From assembly GCA_025350245.1 (NCBI GenBank), contig JANXYG010000035.1, positions 1-42,418 of the forward strand: 42,418 nt of DNA, given 5' to 3'. A program made the position numbers and the translations under genes. The notes under the pieces were generated by a model. The model was not told the DNA's origin, made no database searches, and saw only the letters and a list, made by a program, of their open reading frames with translations. The first letter of the stretch is position 1; each line of letters begins with the position of its first letter. Below, piece by piece: positions 31,884 to 40,610 of this stretch. The stretch is from Betaproteobacteria bacterium. Lineage in GTDB: Bacteria; Pseudomonadota; Gammaproteobacteria; Burkholderiales; Ga0077523.

Positions 31884-32594
31884 ATGAATCCTGTCCCGCG
31901 TGGTCTGTTGCGTTGCGTCACCGTCGTGCTGGCGGCGCTTGGTTCCGTTGCCGCCGGCGCTGTCGACTATGCCGGTATCGGCCCGAACACCGATCCTGCC
32001 ACCTTGCGCGAGCTCTTTCCGGCGTCGCGGCACGAATTCTGGCAACGCGGCACCGGCAGTGTCGTGGTGCCACGCGACGACATTCTGCGCTTCGAGGCCC
32101 TGCTGAAGGAAGGCGATGGCCGCTATGTCGTGCGGCTCGCGGCAGACGACACCCGCGCCGAGGTCACGTCGGTCAGCATGTCGCTGGAGGGCGGGAAGGT
32201 GCGTCTGGTCACGCTGGGTTTCGAGCGCGAAGGCGACGGCGACAAACCGGTGCAGGTCGAGCGGCGCTATCCGGGATGTCGGGCCGTTCTCGATGCCCTG
32301 ATCGAGAAGTTCGGCCGGCAACCCGCATTGACGACCCGGGTCGAGGAATATCTCGAGCATCGCACCCGCACCTGGACCGGCCCGGATGGCGCGATGCGGC
32401 TCGATTGCGGCCGCTTCGTGAACCGCCGCCCGATCTTCGCCATCGACCTGGAGTTCGGCACGATACCCGCACCGACGTCACAGCCGGGTGCGCCTGTCGC
32501 CAAGCCACAGCCGAAGCCCGAACCGAAGGTCGTCAACCTCCCCAGGCCCGTGCCGAAAGTGGCACCGACCCCTGCTTCCCCCAACAAGCGCTGA
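31884..32594 (+). CDS. Secreted hypothetical protein with Pro-rich tail
   Basis: A 236-residue protein with a signal peptide (about 1-26), a globular part (27-190) holding the conserved-looking G-I-G-P-N-T-D-P-A-T-L-R-E-L-F-P and Y-P-G-C-R-A-V-L-D-A-L, and a Pro/Lys-rich C-terminal tail (from about 195: P-A-P-T-S-Q-P, Q-P-K-P-E-P-K). The tail looks like a flexible wall- or partner-binding linker. There is no recognisable family. Two Cys residues (in Y-P-G-C and L-D-C-G) could form a disulfide in the periplasm. It converges with the Sel1-repeat gene, leaving a two-base gap. Confidence 0.7.
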   Translation: MNPVPRGLLRCVTVVLAALGSVAAGAVDYAGIGPNTDPATLRELFPASRHEFWQRGTGSVVVPRDDILRFEALLKEGDGRYVVRLAADDTRAEVTSVSMSLEGGKVRLVTLGFEREGDGDKPVQVERRYPGCRAVLDALIEKFGRQPALTTRVEEYLEHRTRTWTGPDGAMRLDCGRFVNRRPIFAIDLEFGTIPAPTSQPGAPVAKPQPKPEPKVVNLPRPVPKVAPTPASPNKR

Positions 32595-32596
32595 GG

Positions 32597-34072
32597 CTAC
32601 TGCTGCCCGCGATACTTGCCGATCAGGTTATCGAGGCCGGAACGCGAGCCGTTGCGAAAGTCGTAGAGGCTGGTGAGATCCTTGAGCAACGGGTCGTGCA
32701 GGTCGCGCAGCGTGTCCTTGTTTTCAGAAAGGGCGACAGCGTGGGCATAGGCATCGATGACCAGGTCGAGCTTGGTGAAGGCTTTCCCGGTGGCGTCCAT
32801 CTTGGGCTCGCCGTCGAGCATCCTGGCGGCGGCATTGAGCTTCTCGTACTCGCCGAAGTGATTCTGGCCGAGCAGGTACCACGTGTAGGCATCGTTGGGA
32901 TTGAGCTGGCTCGCGCGTTCGAGCTTGGCACGCGAATCGGCGATGTTGCCGGCCTTGGAAGACAGCCCCGCGAGTTGCACGTATAGCTGGGGCAGCCACT
33001 TGGTGCGGTATTCGGCCCACTCGGCCGGCGTCATTCGTTCCGGACGCTTGTCGGCCTCGATCCTGGCGATCGCCTGCTCACCGTACTTCTTGGCGACCGG
33101 CGCGTACCTGGCCGGATTGGCGCGGGCTTCGCCCGCGGCCGAAAAGCCGAGCATGGTGAGCAGGGCCACGTCGTCCGGGCGTTTGCCGAGCCAGGTGTCG
33201 CCCAGGTCGAACGCCAGATCCGGTTTGCCTTTCTTGATGTACTCGTCGATGGCGGTGGGGGTGTAGGGCTGCCCGGCTTCGGCCGCTTTCTTGAACAGCG
33301 CCAGCGCCTCCGCGTCGTTGCGCTCCGCGCCCTTGCCATCGCGGATCAGCGCGGCGAGGTGATACTGGGCTTCGACATTGTTCTTGTCGGCGGCCTTTCG
33401 ATACCAGCGGACCGCCTCGGTGTAGTCGGGAATCACGCCGCGACCCGCCTCGTAGTTGGAGCCGAGCAGGTACGCCGCATCGAAATTGCCCTGATCGGCC
33501 GCCTTGCGATACCACTGATTGGCTTCCTGATCGTCTTTGGTGACACCGCGGCCGTCGGATAGCACGAGCGCCAGCGCGTATTGGGCCTCGGCCAAGCCCT
33601 GCTCGGCCGCCTTGCGGTACCACGATATGCCTTCGGCTTCGTTCTTGGTGGCGCCTTCGCCGGCCGAAAGCATGTACCCGAGAAGGTATTGCGCGCCGGC
33701 CTTGTTCTGGTCGGCGGCCTTGCGGAACCACTTCACGGCTTCGGCGTCGTCGCGCTTGACGCCGGCCCCGGCGGCATACAGCGAGCCGAGCGCGTACTGC
33801 GCATCGGCGTTGCCTTTTTCGCCGGCCTTGAGGTACCACTTCGCGGCCTCGATTTCGTCTTTCTTGACGCCCTCGCCGTTTTGGTAGATCCAGCCCAGAA
33901 TGTATTGGGCGGTGGCCTGACCCTGTTCGGCGAACGGCCGGAACTCCTTCGCGGCGACCCCGTAGTCGCCCTTGTTGTAGGCGGCCACCGCTTCTTCCCA
34001 GCCGGCGTGGGCCGGCATGGTCCACGGCAGCAGGGCCGCGAACAGCAGCGGGGCAAGGAAACGACGTTTCAT
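32597..34072 (-). CDS. Secreted Sel1-repeat (TPR-like) protein
   Basis: A 491-residue protein with a signal peptide (1-23, cleavage after A-H-A). Six to eight tandem Sel1-like repeats follow (pattern A-x-x-W-Y-x-K-A-A-x-Q-G-x-A-x-A-Q-Y-x-L-G-x-x-Y-x-x-G), ending at about residue 290. The C-terminal 200 residues are helical and include L-A-G-L-S-S-K-A-G-N-I-A-D-S-R-A-K-L-E-R-A-S-Q-L-N-P-N-D-A-Y-T, a TPR unit. Sel1 proteins mediate protein-protein contacts. Partners are unknown. GGAGGAAG lies eight bases before the ATG at 34072, which fixes the start. An upstream extension to 34243 is unlikely. Confidence 0.88.
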   Translation of the reverse strand: MKRRFLAPLLFAALLPWTMPAHAGWEEAVAAYNKGDYGVAAKEFRPFAEQGQATAQYILGWIYQNGEGVKKDEIEAAKWYLKAGEKGNADAQYALGSLYAAGAGVKRDDAEAVKWFRKAADQNKAGAQYLLGYMLSAGEGATKNEAEGISWYRKAAEQGLAEAQYALALVLSDGRGVTKDDQEANQWYRKAADQGNFDAAYLLGSNYEAGRGVIPDYTEAVRWYRKAADKNNVEAQYHLAALIRDGKGAERNDAEALALFKKAAEAGQPYTPTAIDEYIKKGKPDLAFDLGDTWLGKRPDDVALLTMLGFSAAGEARANPARYAPVAKKYGEQAIARIEADKRPERMTPAEWAEYRTKWLPQLYVQLAGLSSKAGNIADSRAKLERASQLNPNDAYTWYLLGQNHFGEYEKLNAAARMLDGEPKMDATGKAFTKLDLVIDAYAHAVALSENKDTLRDLHDPLLKDLTSLYDFRNGSRSGLDNLIGKYRGQQ

Positions 34073-34181
34073 CACAGGACTTCCTCCATGGCGCGCCCCG
34101 GGGTCGGCCCGGGGTCGCAGTCGATGAACACGGCTACCGCTTTCGCCGCTGGTGACATCGATCCGGCATGCGACATTGACA

Positions 34182-34382
34182 TCAATCTTCTTTGCTGTAG
34201 TACTCGTACGGTTTCTTCGGCACCGCGGATGCCGCGAAGGCACGCTGCTGGTCGGCGTCGAGCGTCTTGTCCCACCACGTTGCGCGGGCCTTCTTCTGTT
34301 TCTCGACCACGTCTGGATGGCGCGCCAGAAACTCGCGCAGGAACAGCGTGGTCTCGGATTCGTATTTTTCCATGCGACTCAT
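34182..34382 (-). CDS. DUF3460 family protein
   Basis: A 66-residue protein containing E-S-E-T-T-L-F-L-R-E-F-L, then K-K-A-R-A-T-W-W-D-K and P-Y-E-Y-Y near the end. This matches DUF3460, a short family restricted mostly to Betaproteobacteria, and supports a Burkholderiales-type host. Its function is unknown. Met4 (34373) is an alternative start closer to the family length. It is divergent from oligopeptidase B. Confidence 0.85.
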   Translation of the reverse strand: MSRMEKYESETTLFLREFLARHPDVVEKQKKARATWWDKTLDADQQRAFAASAVPKKPYEYYSKED

Positions 34383-34553
34383 GCCCCTGAAAATTCAAGC
34401 GAAACAGCCGCGATTCTAGCCCGGCAGCGTGTTTCGGGCCATCCGCTTCCGGTATGCTCGCCGCGCGGCCTCCGAGCGCCGCCGATGAATCGAGCCCTGG
34501 CGGCTCGTCGATACCGGCGCCGGCGAACGCCCGACGTTGAACCTCTTCTCCAG

Positions 34554-36611
34554 ATGTCCGCCGCCATGCCAGCAAAGCCGCCCGTTCCGCCCGTCGCCAC
34601 GCGCAAGCCGCGCCATTCGACCACTCATGGCGACCGTCGCCGCGACGACTACTTCTGGCTGCGCGACAAGGGCAAGCCCGAGGTGACCGCCCATCTCGAA
34701 GCCGAGAACGCCTACACCGAAGCGATGATGAAGCCGTCGCGGGCGCTGCAGAAGACGCTGTATCGCGAGATGCTCGGGCGCATCAAGGAAACCGACATGG
34801 GCGTGCCCTACCGCGAGGGCGAGTTCTGGTACTACTCGCGCACGCAGAAGGGGCGGCAGTACGGCATCTATTGTCGCAAGCATCGCAGCCTCGACGCGCC
34901 GGAGCAGGTGATCCTCGATGCGAACCGGCTCGCGCGCGGACAAAAGTATCTCGGCCTCGGCGCGCTCGACGTGAGCCCGGACGCGAAGTTGCTGGCGTTC
35001 TCGGCCGACGTCACCGGATTTCGCGAATACACGCTGCGCCTGAAGAGCCTGGCTTCAGGCCGGATGCTCGATCTCGAGGTGCCCAAGGCACGGTCGATCG
35101 CCTGGTCGGCCGACAGTTCGACGCTGTTCTACGTGACCGAGGATCAGACCAAGCGCTCGAACCGGGTGTGGCGGCATCGCCTCGGCACCACTGACCACAC
35201 CTTGCTGTACGAGGAAGCCGACGAGCGCTTCAGCGTCGGCGTGGATCTGTCGCGTAGTCTCGGCTTCGTGTTCATCACCGCGCACAGCGCCACCACCACC
35301 GAAGTTCGCTTCGTGCCCGCCGCCGAGCCCGATGCCGTGCCGCTGCTGGCGGTGTCGCGCCGGCAGGATCACGAGTACTACCTCGATCAGCACGGCGATC
35401 ATTTCTATATCGTGACCAATGACCGCGGGCGCAATTTCCGCCTGGTGCGCGCGCCGATCGCCGACTGCCGTGAGGCCGGGTGGGAGCAGGTCGTCGCCCA
35501 TCGCGACGACACCATGCTCGAGGCGGTCGACCTGTTCGCGCGCCACTACGTGCTGCACGAGCGCCGCGACGCATTCCCGCGGCTGGCGGTGGTGCGCTTC
35601 GACACCGGTGCGCGCCACGAGATCGACTTCCCGGAGCCTGCCTACAGCGCGTACGGCGGTGGTAATCCGGAGTTCGACACCGACGTCTTCCGCTTCGGCT
35701 ACGAGTCGTTCGTCACGCCGGACTCGGTGTTCGACTACGATATGAATACTCGCGGCCGCGTGCTGCTCAAGCAGCAGGAGGTGGTCGGCGGCTACGACGC
35801 GAGCGCCTACCGCAGCGAGCTCGTGCACGCGATCGCCGCGGACGGCGAGCGCATTCCGGTGTCGATGGTCTATCGCGCCGAGCGGCACGGCGACGCGCCG
35901 TCGCCGATGCTGCTGTCCGGCTACGGCGCGTACGGCTATCCGGAAAGCGTGAGCTTCAGTTCGTCGCGCCTGTCGCTGCTCGATCGCGGCATGGTGTTCG
36001 CGCTCGCACATGTGCGCGGCGGTGGCGACATGGGCAAGCGCTGGCACGATGCCGGCCGGATGATGGACAAGAAGAACACCTTCACCGATTTCATCGCCTG
36101 CGCGGAGAAGGTCATCAACAGCGGCTACACCGCGCGCGACCGGCTGGTGATCGAGGGTGGTTCCGCCGGCGGGCTGTTGATGGGGGCGGTGGCGAATCTG
36201 CGCCCGGACCTGTTCCGCGCGGTCGTGTCGCAGGTGCCGTTCGTCGACGTGGTCAACACCATGCTCGACGATACGCTGCCGCTCACCACTGGTGAATACG
36301 AGGAGTGGGGCAATCCGAACGAACCGGCCGCCTACGCCTACATGAAGTCGTATTCGCCCTACGACAACCTGGTCGCGCAGGACTACCCGGCGATGCTGGT
36401 GGAGACCTCGATCAACGACAGTCAGGTGATGTACTGGGAGCCGGCGAAATACGTGGCGAAACTGCGCACCCTGAAGACCGACGGCAATCCGCTGCTGCTG
36501 AAGACCAACATGGACGCCGGCCACGCCGGCGCCTCGGGCCGCTACGACTATCTGAAGGAGATCGCGTTCACCTATGCGTTCATCCTGGGGGTGGTCGGGG
36601 TGGTGAGGTAG
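34554..36611 (+). CDS. ptrB: Oligopeptidase B (S9A serine peptidase)
   Basis: A 685-residue S9A peptidase that cuts short peptides after Arg or Lys in the cytoplasm. It has an N-terminal seven-bladed propeller (about 75-410) and a C-terminal alpha/beta hydrolase domain. The catalytic triad is Ser537 (G-G-S-A-G-G), Asp622 (S-I-N-D-S-Q-V) and His657 (D-A-G-H-A-G). The N-terminal H-G-D-R-R-R-D-D-Y-F-W-L-R-D and the hydrolase segment V-S-M-V-Y-R are typical. I start at the ATG at 34554, as family N-termini begin close to K-P-P-x-x-x-R-K-P. Upstream in-frame starts at 34152 and 34485 are not supported. No signal peptide. Confidence 0.93.
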   Translation: MSAAMPAKPPVPPVATRKPRHSTTHGDRRRDDYFWLRDKGKPEVTAHLEAENAYTEAMMKPSRALQKTLYREMLGRIKETDMGVPYREGEFWYYSRTQKGRQYGIYCRKHRSLDAPEQVILDANRLARGQKYLGLGALDVSPDAKLLAFSADVTGFREYTLRLKSLASGRMLDLEVPKARSIAWSADSSTLFYVTEDQTKRSNRVWRHRLGTTDHTLLYEEADERFSVGVDLSRSLGFVFITAHSATTTEVRFVPAAEPDAVPLLAVSRRQDHEYYLDQHGDHFYIVTNDRGRNFRLVRAPIADCREAGWEQVVAHRDDTMLEAVDLFARHYVLHERRDAFPRLAVVRFDTGARHEIDFPEPAYSAYGGGNPEFDTDVFRFGYESFVTPDSVFDYDMNTRGRVLLKQQEVVGGYDASAYRSELVHAIAADGERIPVSMVYRAERHGDAPSPMLLSGYGAYGYPESVSFSSSRLSLLDRGMVFALAHVRGGGDMGKRWHDAGRMMDKKNTFTDFIACAEKVINSGYTARDRLVIEGGSAGGLLMGAVANLRPDLFRAVVSQVPFVDVVNTMLDDTLPLTTGEYEEWGNPNEPAAYAYMKSYSPYDNLVAQDYPAMLVETSINDSQVMYWEPAKYVAKLRTLKTDGNPLLLKTNMDAGHAGASGRYDYLKEIAFTYAFILGVVGVVR

Positions 36612-36626
36612 CGCGTCACTTCAGGT

Positions 36627-36977
36627 CTAGCTCTCGCGCAGGTACGCGTCGTCGCCCTCCAGCCAGTCTTTCCGCGGCGGCGTGAAGATGTCGTAGGCCA
36701 CGAGTGTCTCCACGGCCTCGACGGTGTGCGGCACATTCTTGGGGATGAAGATCATCTCGCCCGGGCCGACCTCAACCACCTTGTTTTCGAGGTGAAAGCG
36801 CCATTTGCCGCTCATCACCCACGTGACCTGCTCGTTGGGGTGCGAGTGCAGCGGCACGACATAGCCGCCTTCGACATCGGTGCGGGCGATCATGACATCG
36901 CCGTCCCACGCGAGTTTGCGGCGGAAATGCGGGTTGATCTGTTCGTACGGGATCTGGTCCCAGTTGATGTGTTTCAT
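36627..36977 (-). CDS. Cupin domain protein
   Basis: A 116-residue single-domain cupin. It carries motif 1 V-P-L-H-S-H-P-N-E-Q-V-T-W-V-M-S-G and motif 2 P-G-E-M-I-F-I-P-K-N-V-P-H-T-V, with His, His, Glu and a final His as metal ligands. It is cytoplasmic, and a good AGGAAG precedes the ATG at 36977. Single cupins of this kind bind or transform small ligands, but the reaction cannot be named. It converges with oligopeptidase B 16 bases away. Confidence 0.88.
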   Translation of the reverse strand: MKHINWDQIPYEQINPHFRRKLAWDGDVMIARTDVEGGYVVPLHSHPNEQVTWVMSGKWRFHLENKVVEVGPGEMIFIPKNVPHTVEAVETLVAYDIFTPPRKDWLEGDDAYLRES

Positions 36978-37034
36978 CGCGGGTCTTCCTCAGGGTCGAT
37001 GCAGCCGATTTTGCCACATTGACCAGCGGGCAAG

Positions 37035-37069
37035 AAAAAGCCCGCAAGCCTTGCCGGCCTGCGGGCTTT
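37035..37069 (-). terminator. Terminator after the SMP-30 gene
   Basis: The arms AAAGCCCGCA (37037-37046) and TGCGGGCTTT (37060-37069) are perfect inverted repeats around a 13-base loop. On the minus strand the stem is followed by T-rich sequence (TTTTTCTTG), so it should end transcription of the gene at 37093-38247, 24 bases downstream of its stop. It also shields the cupin gene from read-through. Confidence 0.88.
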
Positions 37070-37092
37070 CGATGCGACGGTGCGGCGCCGTC

Positions 37093-38247
37093 TTACGACA
37101 GGGCTGCGCCTACCGCATTGACATAGATTGCGTAGACCGAGGTGCTGCCGGTCATGAACAGGCGGTTGCGCTTGGTGCCGCCGAAGCACAGGTTGGCGAC
37201 GACTTCCGGGGTATGCAGGAAGGCGAGCAGGGTGCCATCGGGTGCATGCACGCGCACGCCGTTGGTGTCCATGCCGCCCCAGCCCCAGCCGCACCAGACG
37301 TTACCGTCGGTGTCGCAGCGGATGCCGTCGGTGAAGCCGGGCGCGAAATCGGCGAACTGCTTCGGGTTGCTGACGCCGGTGCCCGAACTGTTGACGTCGA
37401 ACACGGTGATGTCGGCCGGATACGGGCCGTCGGTCGCGCCGGTGTCGACGACATAGAGCTTCTTGAAGTCGGGCGAGAAGCACAGGCCGTTCGGCCGGCG
37501 AATCTTGCCTTCCGAGATGACCGACAGCTTGCCGGTCTTGCCGTCGATGCGATAGACACGGGTGGGCAGCTCGAACTCGGCCTTGTGGCCTTCGTACGGC
37601 CCGAGGATGCCGTAGCCGGGGTCGGTGAACCAGACGGAGCCATCGGCATGCGTCGCCGCGTCGTTGGGGGCATTGAGTTTCTTGCCTTCGAAGCTGTCGG
37701 CGAGGATGGTCCAGGTGCCGTCATACTCGCGGCGGCGCACGCGGCGGGTGTCGTGTTCCATGGCGATCAGGCGCCCCTGATTGTCGCGCGAATGGCCGTT
37801 GGAATAGCCGGATTCGGTCTGGAACACGCTCACGTGTCCGTCGTCTTCGTTCCAGCGCAGCACGCGGTGATTGGGAATGTCGCTCCACAGCAGGCAGCCC
37901 CAGTCGCCCATCCACACCGGGCCTTCATTCCACAGCGACGCATCATTGCCCATGCCGTGCCAGATGCGCTGCAGGGTTGCATTGCCCTGCCGGCCGCTGA
38001 AGCGCTTGTCCTTCACTTCGAAGGCAGGTTCCGGGTAGGTGATGGGATCGTTGCCGGTCCAGTCGCGGTCGCGGCCGAACTTGTCGGTGCCCGCGATCGC
38101 GAGCGGCGATGCGGCGATGGCGACGGTTGCCGCGGCGGTCCGCGTCAGGAAATCGCGACGGTTGAAGGCTTTCGGCGTCGTCAGGACGGTGCCGGTTGCA
38201 CGGGCTTGATCCAGATCGATGATCGGGGTGGGTCGATTGCGTTCCAT
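37093..38247 (-). CDS. SMP-30/gluconolactonase-type protein, Tat-exported
   Basis: A 384-residue protein with a Tat signal (N-R-R-D-F-L-T-R-T-A-A-A-T-V, residues 29-42) ending near A-I-A. It is a six-bladed beta propeller of the SMP-30/gluconolactonase (LRE) family. Motifs are N-E-G-P-V-W (likely Ca2+ Glu), N-A-P-N-D-A-A (Asn), R-R-P-N-G-L-C-F-S-P-D and V-V-D-T-G-A (catalytic-type Asp). These enzymes hydrolyse sugar lactones. It could act on products of the periplasmic PQQ dehydrogenase. GAGGAG precedes the ATG at 38247. Confidence 0.88.
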   Translation of the reverse strand: MERNRPTPIIDLDQARATGTVLTTPKAFNRRDFLTRTAAATVAIAASPLAIAGTDKFGRDRDWTGNDPITYPEPAFEVKDKRFSGRQGNATLQRIWHGMGNDASLWNEGPVWMGDWGCLLWSDIPNHRVLRWNEDDGHVSVFQTESGYSNGHSRDNQGRLIAMEHDTRRVRRREYDGTWTILADSFEGKKLNAPNDAATHADGSVWFTDPGYGILGPYEGHKAEFELPTRVYRIDGKTGKLSVISEGKIRRPNGLCFSPDFKKLYVVDTGATDGPYPADITVFDVNSSGTGVSNPKQFADFAPGFTDGIRCDTDGNVWCGWGWGGMDTNGVRVHAPDGTLLAFLHTPEVVANLCFGGTKRNRLFMTGSTSVYAIYVNAVGAALS

Positions 38248-38567
38248 GAAGTGCTTCTCCTCGGGACAGTTGTGAGGTCAGCGTTTGCCCGATACGGGCC
38301 TCGACGCGTGCAGGCGGATGCGGCACCTCTCCGAGACAAGCCGGGTCGTTGTGCCACTGAACGCGGTTGGCCGGATGGGGTTGGTCCAGACCTCGTGATT
38401 TATTGGGGGAGTCGGATCGGATCGGTCATGACGAATGCGAATGCCCGATCTTTGCAGTCGCAGCCAGAGCAGACTCTGCGATGACGGGTTGTACAACGGG
38501 TTGCCCGACTGTGCAATGTGCGGTGCAGCGTAAACTTCGCACTCGAACCCTGCTGGCAGGACCTGAA
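38248..38567. other. Intergenic region between divergent genes
   Basis: This 320-base gap lies between the SMP-30 and EamA genes and should carry both promoters. I found no RNA gene or strong promoter. A short TTGTACAA palindrome (38489-38496) is present. AGGA (38558-38561), about six bases before the GTG at 38568, supports that start. Confidence 0.5.
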
Positions 38568-39479
38568 GTGGAGACCACCGCCGATTCCGCGTCACCCCAT
38601 CGTGTCGATCCGCGCGCCGTTCTGATGATGCTGGGCATGGCGCTGTGCTTCACCGTGCTGGAAACCACGGCAAAATTCCTGAGCCGCAGCTATCCGGTGC
38701 CGATGGTGGTCTGGGTGCGCTACACGGTTCATGTCGGCCTGATGCTGCTCATCTTCCTGCCGATCCGGCGCGGGCAGCTTTTCCGGACGGTTCAGCCAGC
38801 GGGGCAGATCGCCCGCGCGACACTGCTGCTCGGTTCGACCATCTGCAACTTCGGCGCGATCAGCTTCCTGCCGCTGGCCGAGGTCAAGGCCATCAGCTTC
38901 GTGTCGCCGCTGCTGGTGACAGCACTGGCGGTGTGGCTGCTGAAGGAGCGCGTGACGCCTGGCCGGTGGATCGTGATCCTGGTGGGTTTTGGCGGCACGC
39001 TGTTCATCGTGCGCCCCGGCAGCGCGATGCTCAACCCTGCGGTGCTGCTCGCCCTGGGCTCAGCCAGTTGCTACAGCCTCTACCAGATCATCACGCGCAA
39101 GATCAGCGGCGGCGACGATCCGGTCACCACGCTCTTCTATACCGCGGTGGTCGGCTGCGCGATCATGACCTTCATGCTGCCTTACTCGTGGAAGATGCCG
39201 GCGCTCGCCGATCTGCCGCTGTTCGTCCTGCTCGGGGCCGCTGGGATGTCGGGGCACTACCTGCTCATCAAGGCCCTGGAGATAGAGCGCGCTTCGGCGC
39301 TGTCGCCGTTCGGCTATTCGCAACTGATCTGGATCGTGCTGGCGGGCTACGTCGTGTTCGGCGATTTTCCCGACCGGCATTCGATGATCGGCATGGCGAT
39401 CATCGTCGCGAGCGGCCTGTATGTGGCCTGGGGACACGGCACCCGCAAGGACGAAGAGCCCGACAGCGCGATCGAGTAG
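38568..39479 (+). CDS. EamA/DMT family transporter
   Basis: A 303-residue protein with ten predicted membrane helices in two EamA repeats. The first repeat has M-V-V-W-V-R-Y and L-P-L-A-E-V-K-A-I-S-F-V-S-P-L-L-V-T, the second H-Y-L-L-I-K-A-L-E-I-E-R-A-S-A-L-S-P-F-G-Y-S-Q-L. The start is a GTG (38568) with AGGA upstream, giving V-E-T-T-A-D-S. A longer start at 38367 would add 67 residues without family support. The substrate is unknown, as for most DMT exporters. It converges with the PNPOx-like gene, two bases apart. Confidence 0.88.
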   Translation: METTADSASPHRVDPRAVLMMLGMALCFTVLETTAKFLSRSYPVPMVVWVRYTVHVGLMLLIFLPIRRGQLFRTVQPAGQIARATLLLGSTICNFGAISFLPLAEVKAISFVSPLLVTALAVWLLKERVTPGRWIVILVGFGGTLFIVRPGSAMLNPAVLLALGSASCYSLYQIITRKISGGDDPVTTLFYTAVVGCAIMTFMLPYSWKMPALADLPLFVLLGAAGMSGHYLLIKALEIERASALSPFGYSQLIWIVLAGYVVFGDFPDRHSMIGMAIIVASGLYVAWGHGTRKDEEPDSAIE

Positions 39480-39481
39480 CC

Positions 39482-40123
39482 TCAAGCCCTGGCTTTCCGG
39501 AAGTAGCCCGGCGGTTTGATGGTGTCGGGCAGCCGGTCATCGGCAATCGGCTTGCCGGCCTTCATCGCGAGCGGCAGCACGCCCGCCCACACCGGCATCG
39601 CATAGTCTTCCTCGTCGTCCACCGGCGGACCGGTGCGCACCTTGGCCGAAGCTTCGCCGATCGGCAGCGCGAGCACGGTGGTGCCGTTGAGTTCCTTGCG
39701 CGAAGGCCCGCGGATCTGCGCCCAGCGGCCTTTCAGGATCTGTTCGGAGATCACTTCGAGCGCATGCAGCTTCTCGTCGCCCTCGACCTTGCGTGCCGCC
39801 CCCAGCACCACCACCGAGCGGTAGTTCATGGAGGAGTGGAAGCCGGAGCGGGCCAGCACCAGACCATCCAGATGCGTCACGGTCAGGCACATCGGCACGC
39901 CATTGGCCACCTGTTTCAGCGTGCGGCTGACCGACGATCCATGGAAGTAGAGCGTCTCGCCATCACGTCCGAACCCGGTCGGAATCACGAACGGCTGCCC
40001 TTCGGCCATGAATCCGATGTGGCACAAGAAGCCGGCGTCGAGAATGGCGGCAATGGTGTCGAAGTCGTAACGAGCCCGCTTGGGCAGGCGTTTGACGGTG
40101 GTGCGCCGGGTCTTCAGGGGCAT
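39482..40123 (-). CDS. Pyridoxamine 5'-phosphate oxidase family protein
   Basis: A 213-residue flavin-binding split-barrel protein (PNPOx-like). The segments A-G-F-L-C-H-I-G-F, P-F-V-I-P-T-G-F-G-R, Y-F-H-G-S-S-V-S-R and H-S-S-M-N-Y-R-S-V-V-V-L-G place it in the Pfam PNPOx_2/Putative_PNPOx group, close to flavin nucleotide-binding proteins of Nim type. The substrate is unknown. It does not look like classical PdxH. An AAAGG site lies before the ATG at 40123. It is 64 bases downstream of the cytochrome gene on the same strand. Confidence 0.85.
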   Translation of the reverse strand: MPLKTRRTTVKRLPKRARYDFDTIAAILDAGFLCHIGFMAEGQPFVIPTGFGRDGETLYFHGSSVSRTLKQVANGVPMCLTVTHLDGLVLARSGFHSSMNYRSVVVLGAARKVEGDEKLHALEVISEQILKGRWAQIRGPSRKELNGTTVLALPIGEASAKVRTGPPVDDEEDYAMPVWAGVLPLAMKAGKPIADDRLPDTIKPPGYFRKARA

Positions 40124-40187
40124 GGCACGTGCCTTTGTCGCGATAGTGGAAACTGCAAACCAGCGCGGTGGAGGCGCGGTGCTAAGG

Positions 40188-40550
40188 CTACTGCGGCAGT
40201 TTGCGCTTGCGGTTCTCGTCGCGGATCCAGGTGATGATGGTCCAGATCTGTTGGTCGGTGATGTTGTCGGAAAAGCCGGACATCGCGGTGCCCTGGCGGC
40301 CGTTGCGGATGGTGTTGAACACCATTTCGTCGGATGGCGTGCGCAGCCATTCGTCGTCGGTGAGATCGGGGCCGACGGCGCCGCGGGCGTTGTGGCCGTG
40401 GCAGGCGATGCACCCGGTGCGGTTGAACAGTTTCTTGCCTTCCGCGATCAACTCGGGCGTGGGTGACAGCGGGTTGGTGATGGCGGCAGTCGCGAGGGGT
40501 ATCGCCATCATGGTCGCGAACAGCAGGGTGCAACGAGCGATGGTGTGCAT
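40188..40550 (-). CDS. Class I c-type cytochrome
   Basis: A 120-residue periplasmic protein with a signal peptide (about 1-23), the heme motif C-I-A-C-H (Cys47, Cys50, His51) and a likely axial Met in T-A-M-S-G-F. It lies directly after the PQQ alcohol dehydrogenase gene on the same strand, so it is most likely the electron acceptor of that enzyme, as XoxG and ExaB-type cytochromes are in related systems. The partner role is inference. Confidence 0.88.
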   Translation of the reverse strand: MHTIARCTLLFATMMAIPLATAAITNPLSPTPELIAEGKKLFNRTGCIACHGHNARGAVGPDLTDDEWLRTPSDEMVFNTIRNGRQGTAMSGFSDNITDQQIWTIITWIRDENRKRKLPQ

Positions 40551-40562
40551 GTATGTCGGGAG

Positions 40563-40586
40563 CGGGGGCGGCGTGCGCCGCCCCCG
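40563..40586 (-). promoter_or_regulatory. Strong intercistronic hairpin
   Basis: The arms CGGGGGCGGCG (40563-40573) and CGCCGCCCCCG (40576-40586) are a perfect 11-base inverted repeat, so the stem has about ten pairs and a small loop. It lies in the 60-base gap between the dehydrogenase stop (40611) and the cytochrome start (40550). No T run follows, so it is not a standard terminator. It could stabilise the dehydrogenase mRNA or limit cytochrome expression. Confidence 0.6.
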
Positions 40587-40610
40587 TTGTCACGAGGTGT
40601 TGCCAGAAGG

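Noticed and set aside
34152-34553. Longer N-terminus for oligopeptidase B
   Set aside because: The extra residues are the antisense of the DUF3460 gene; family N-termini begin near 34554.
38489-38496. TTGTACAA palindrome as an operator
   Set aside because: A single 8-bp palindrome in 320 bases is not enough; no second copy or known regulator gene is adjacent.
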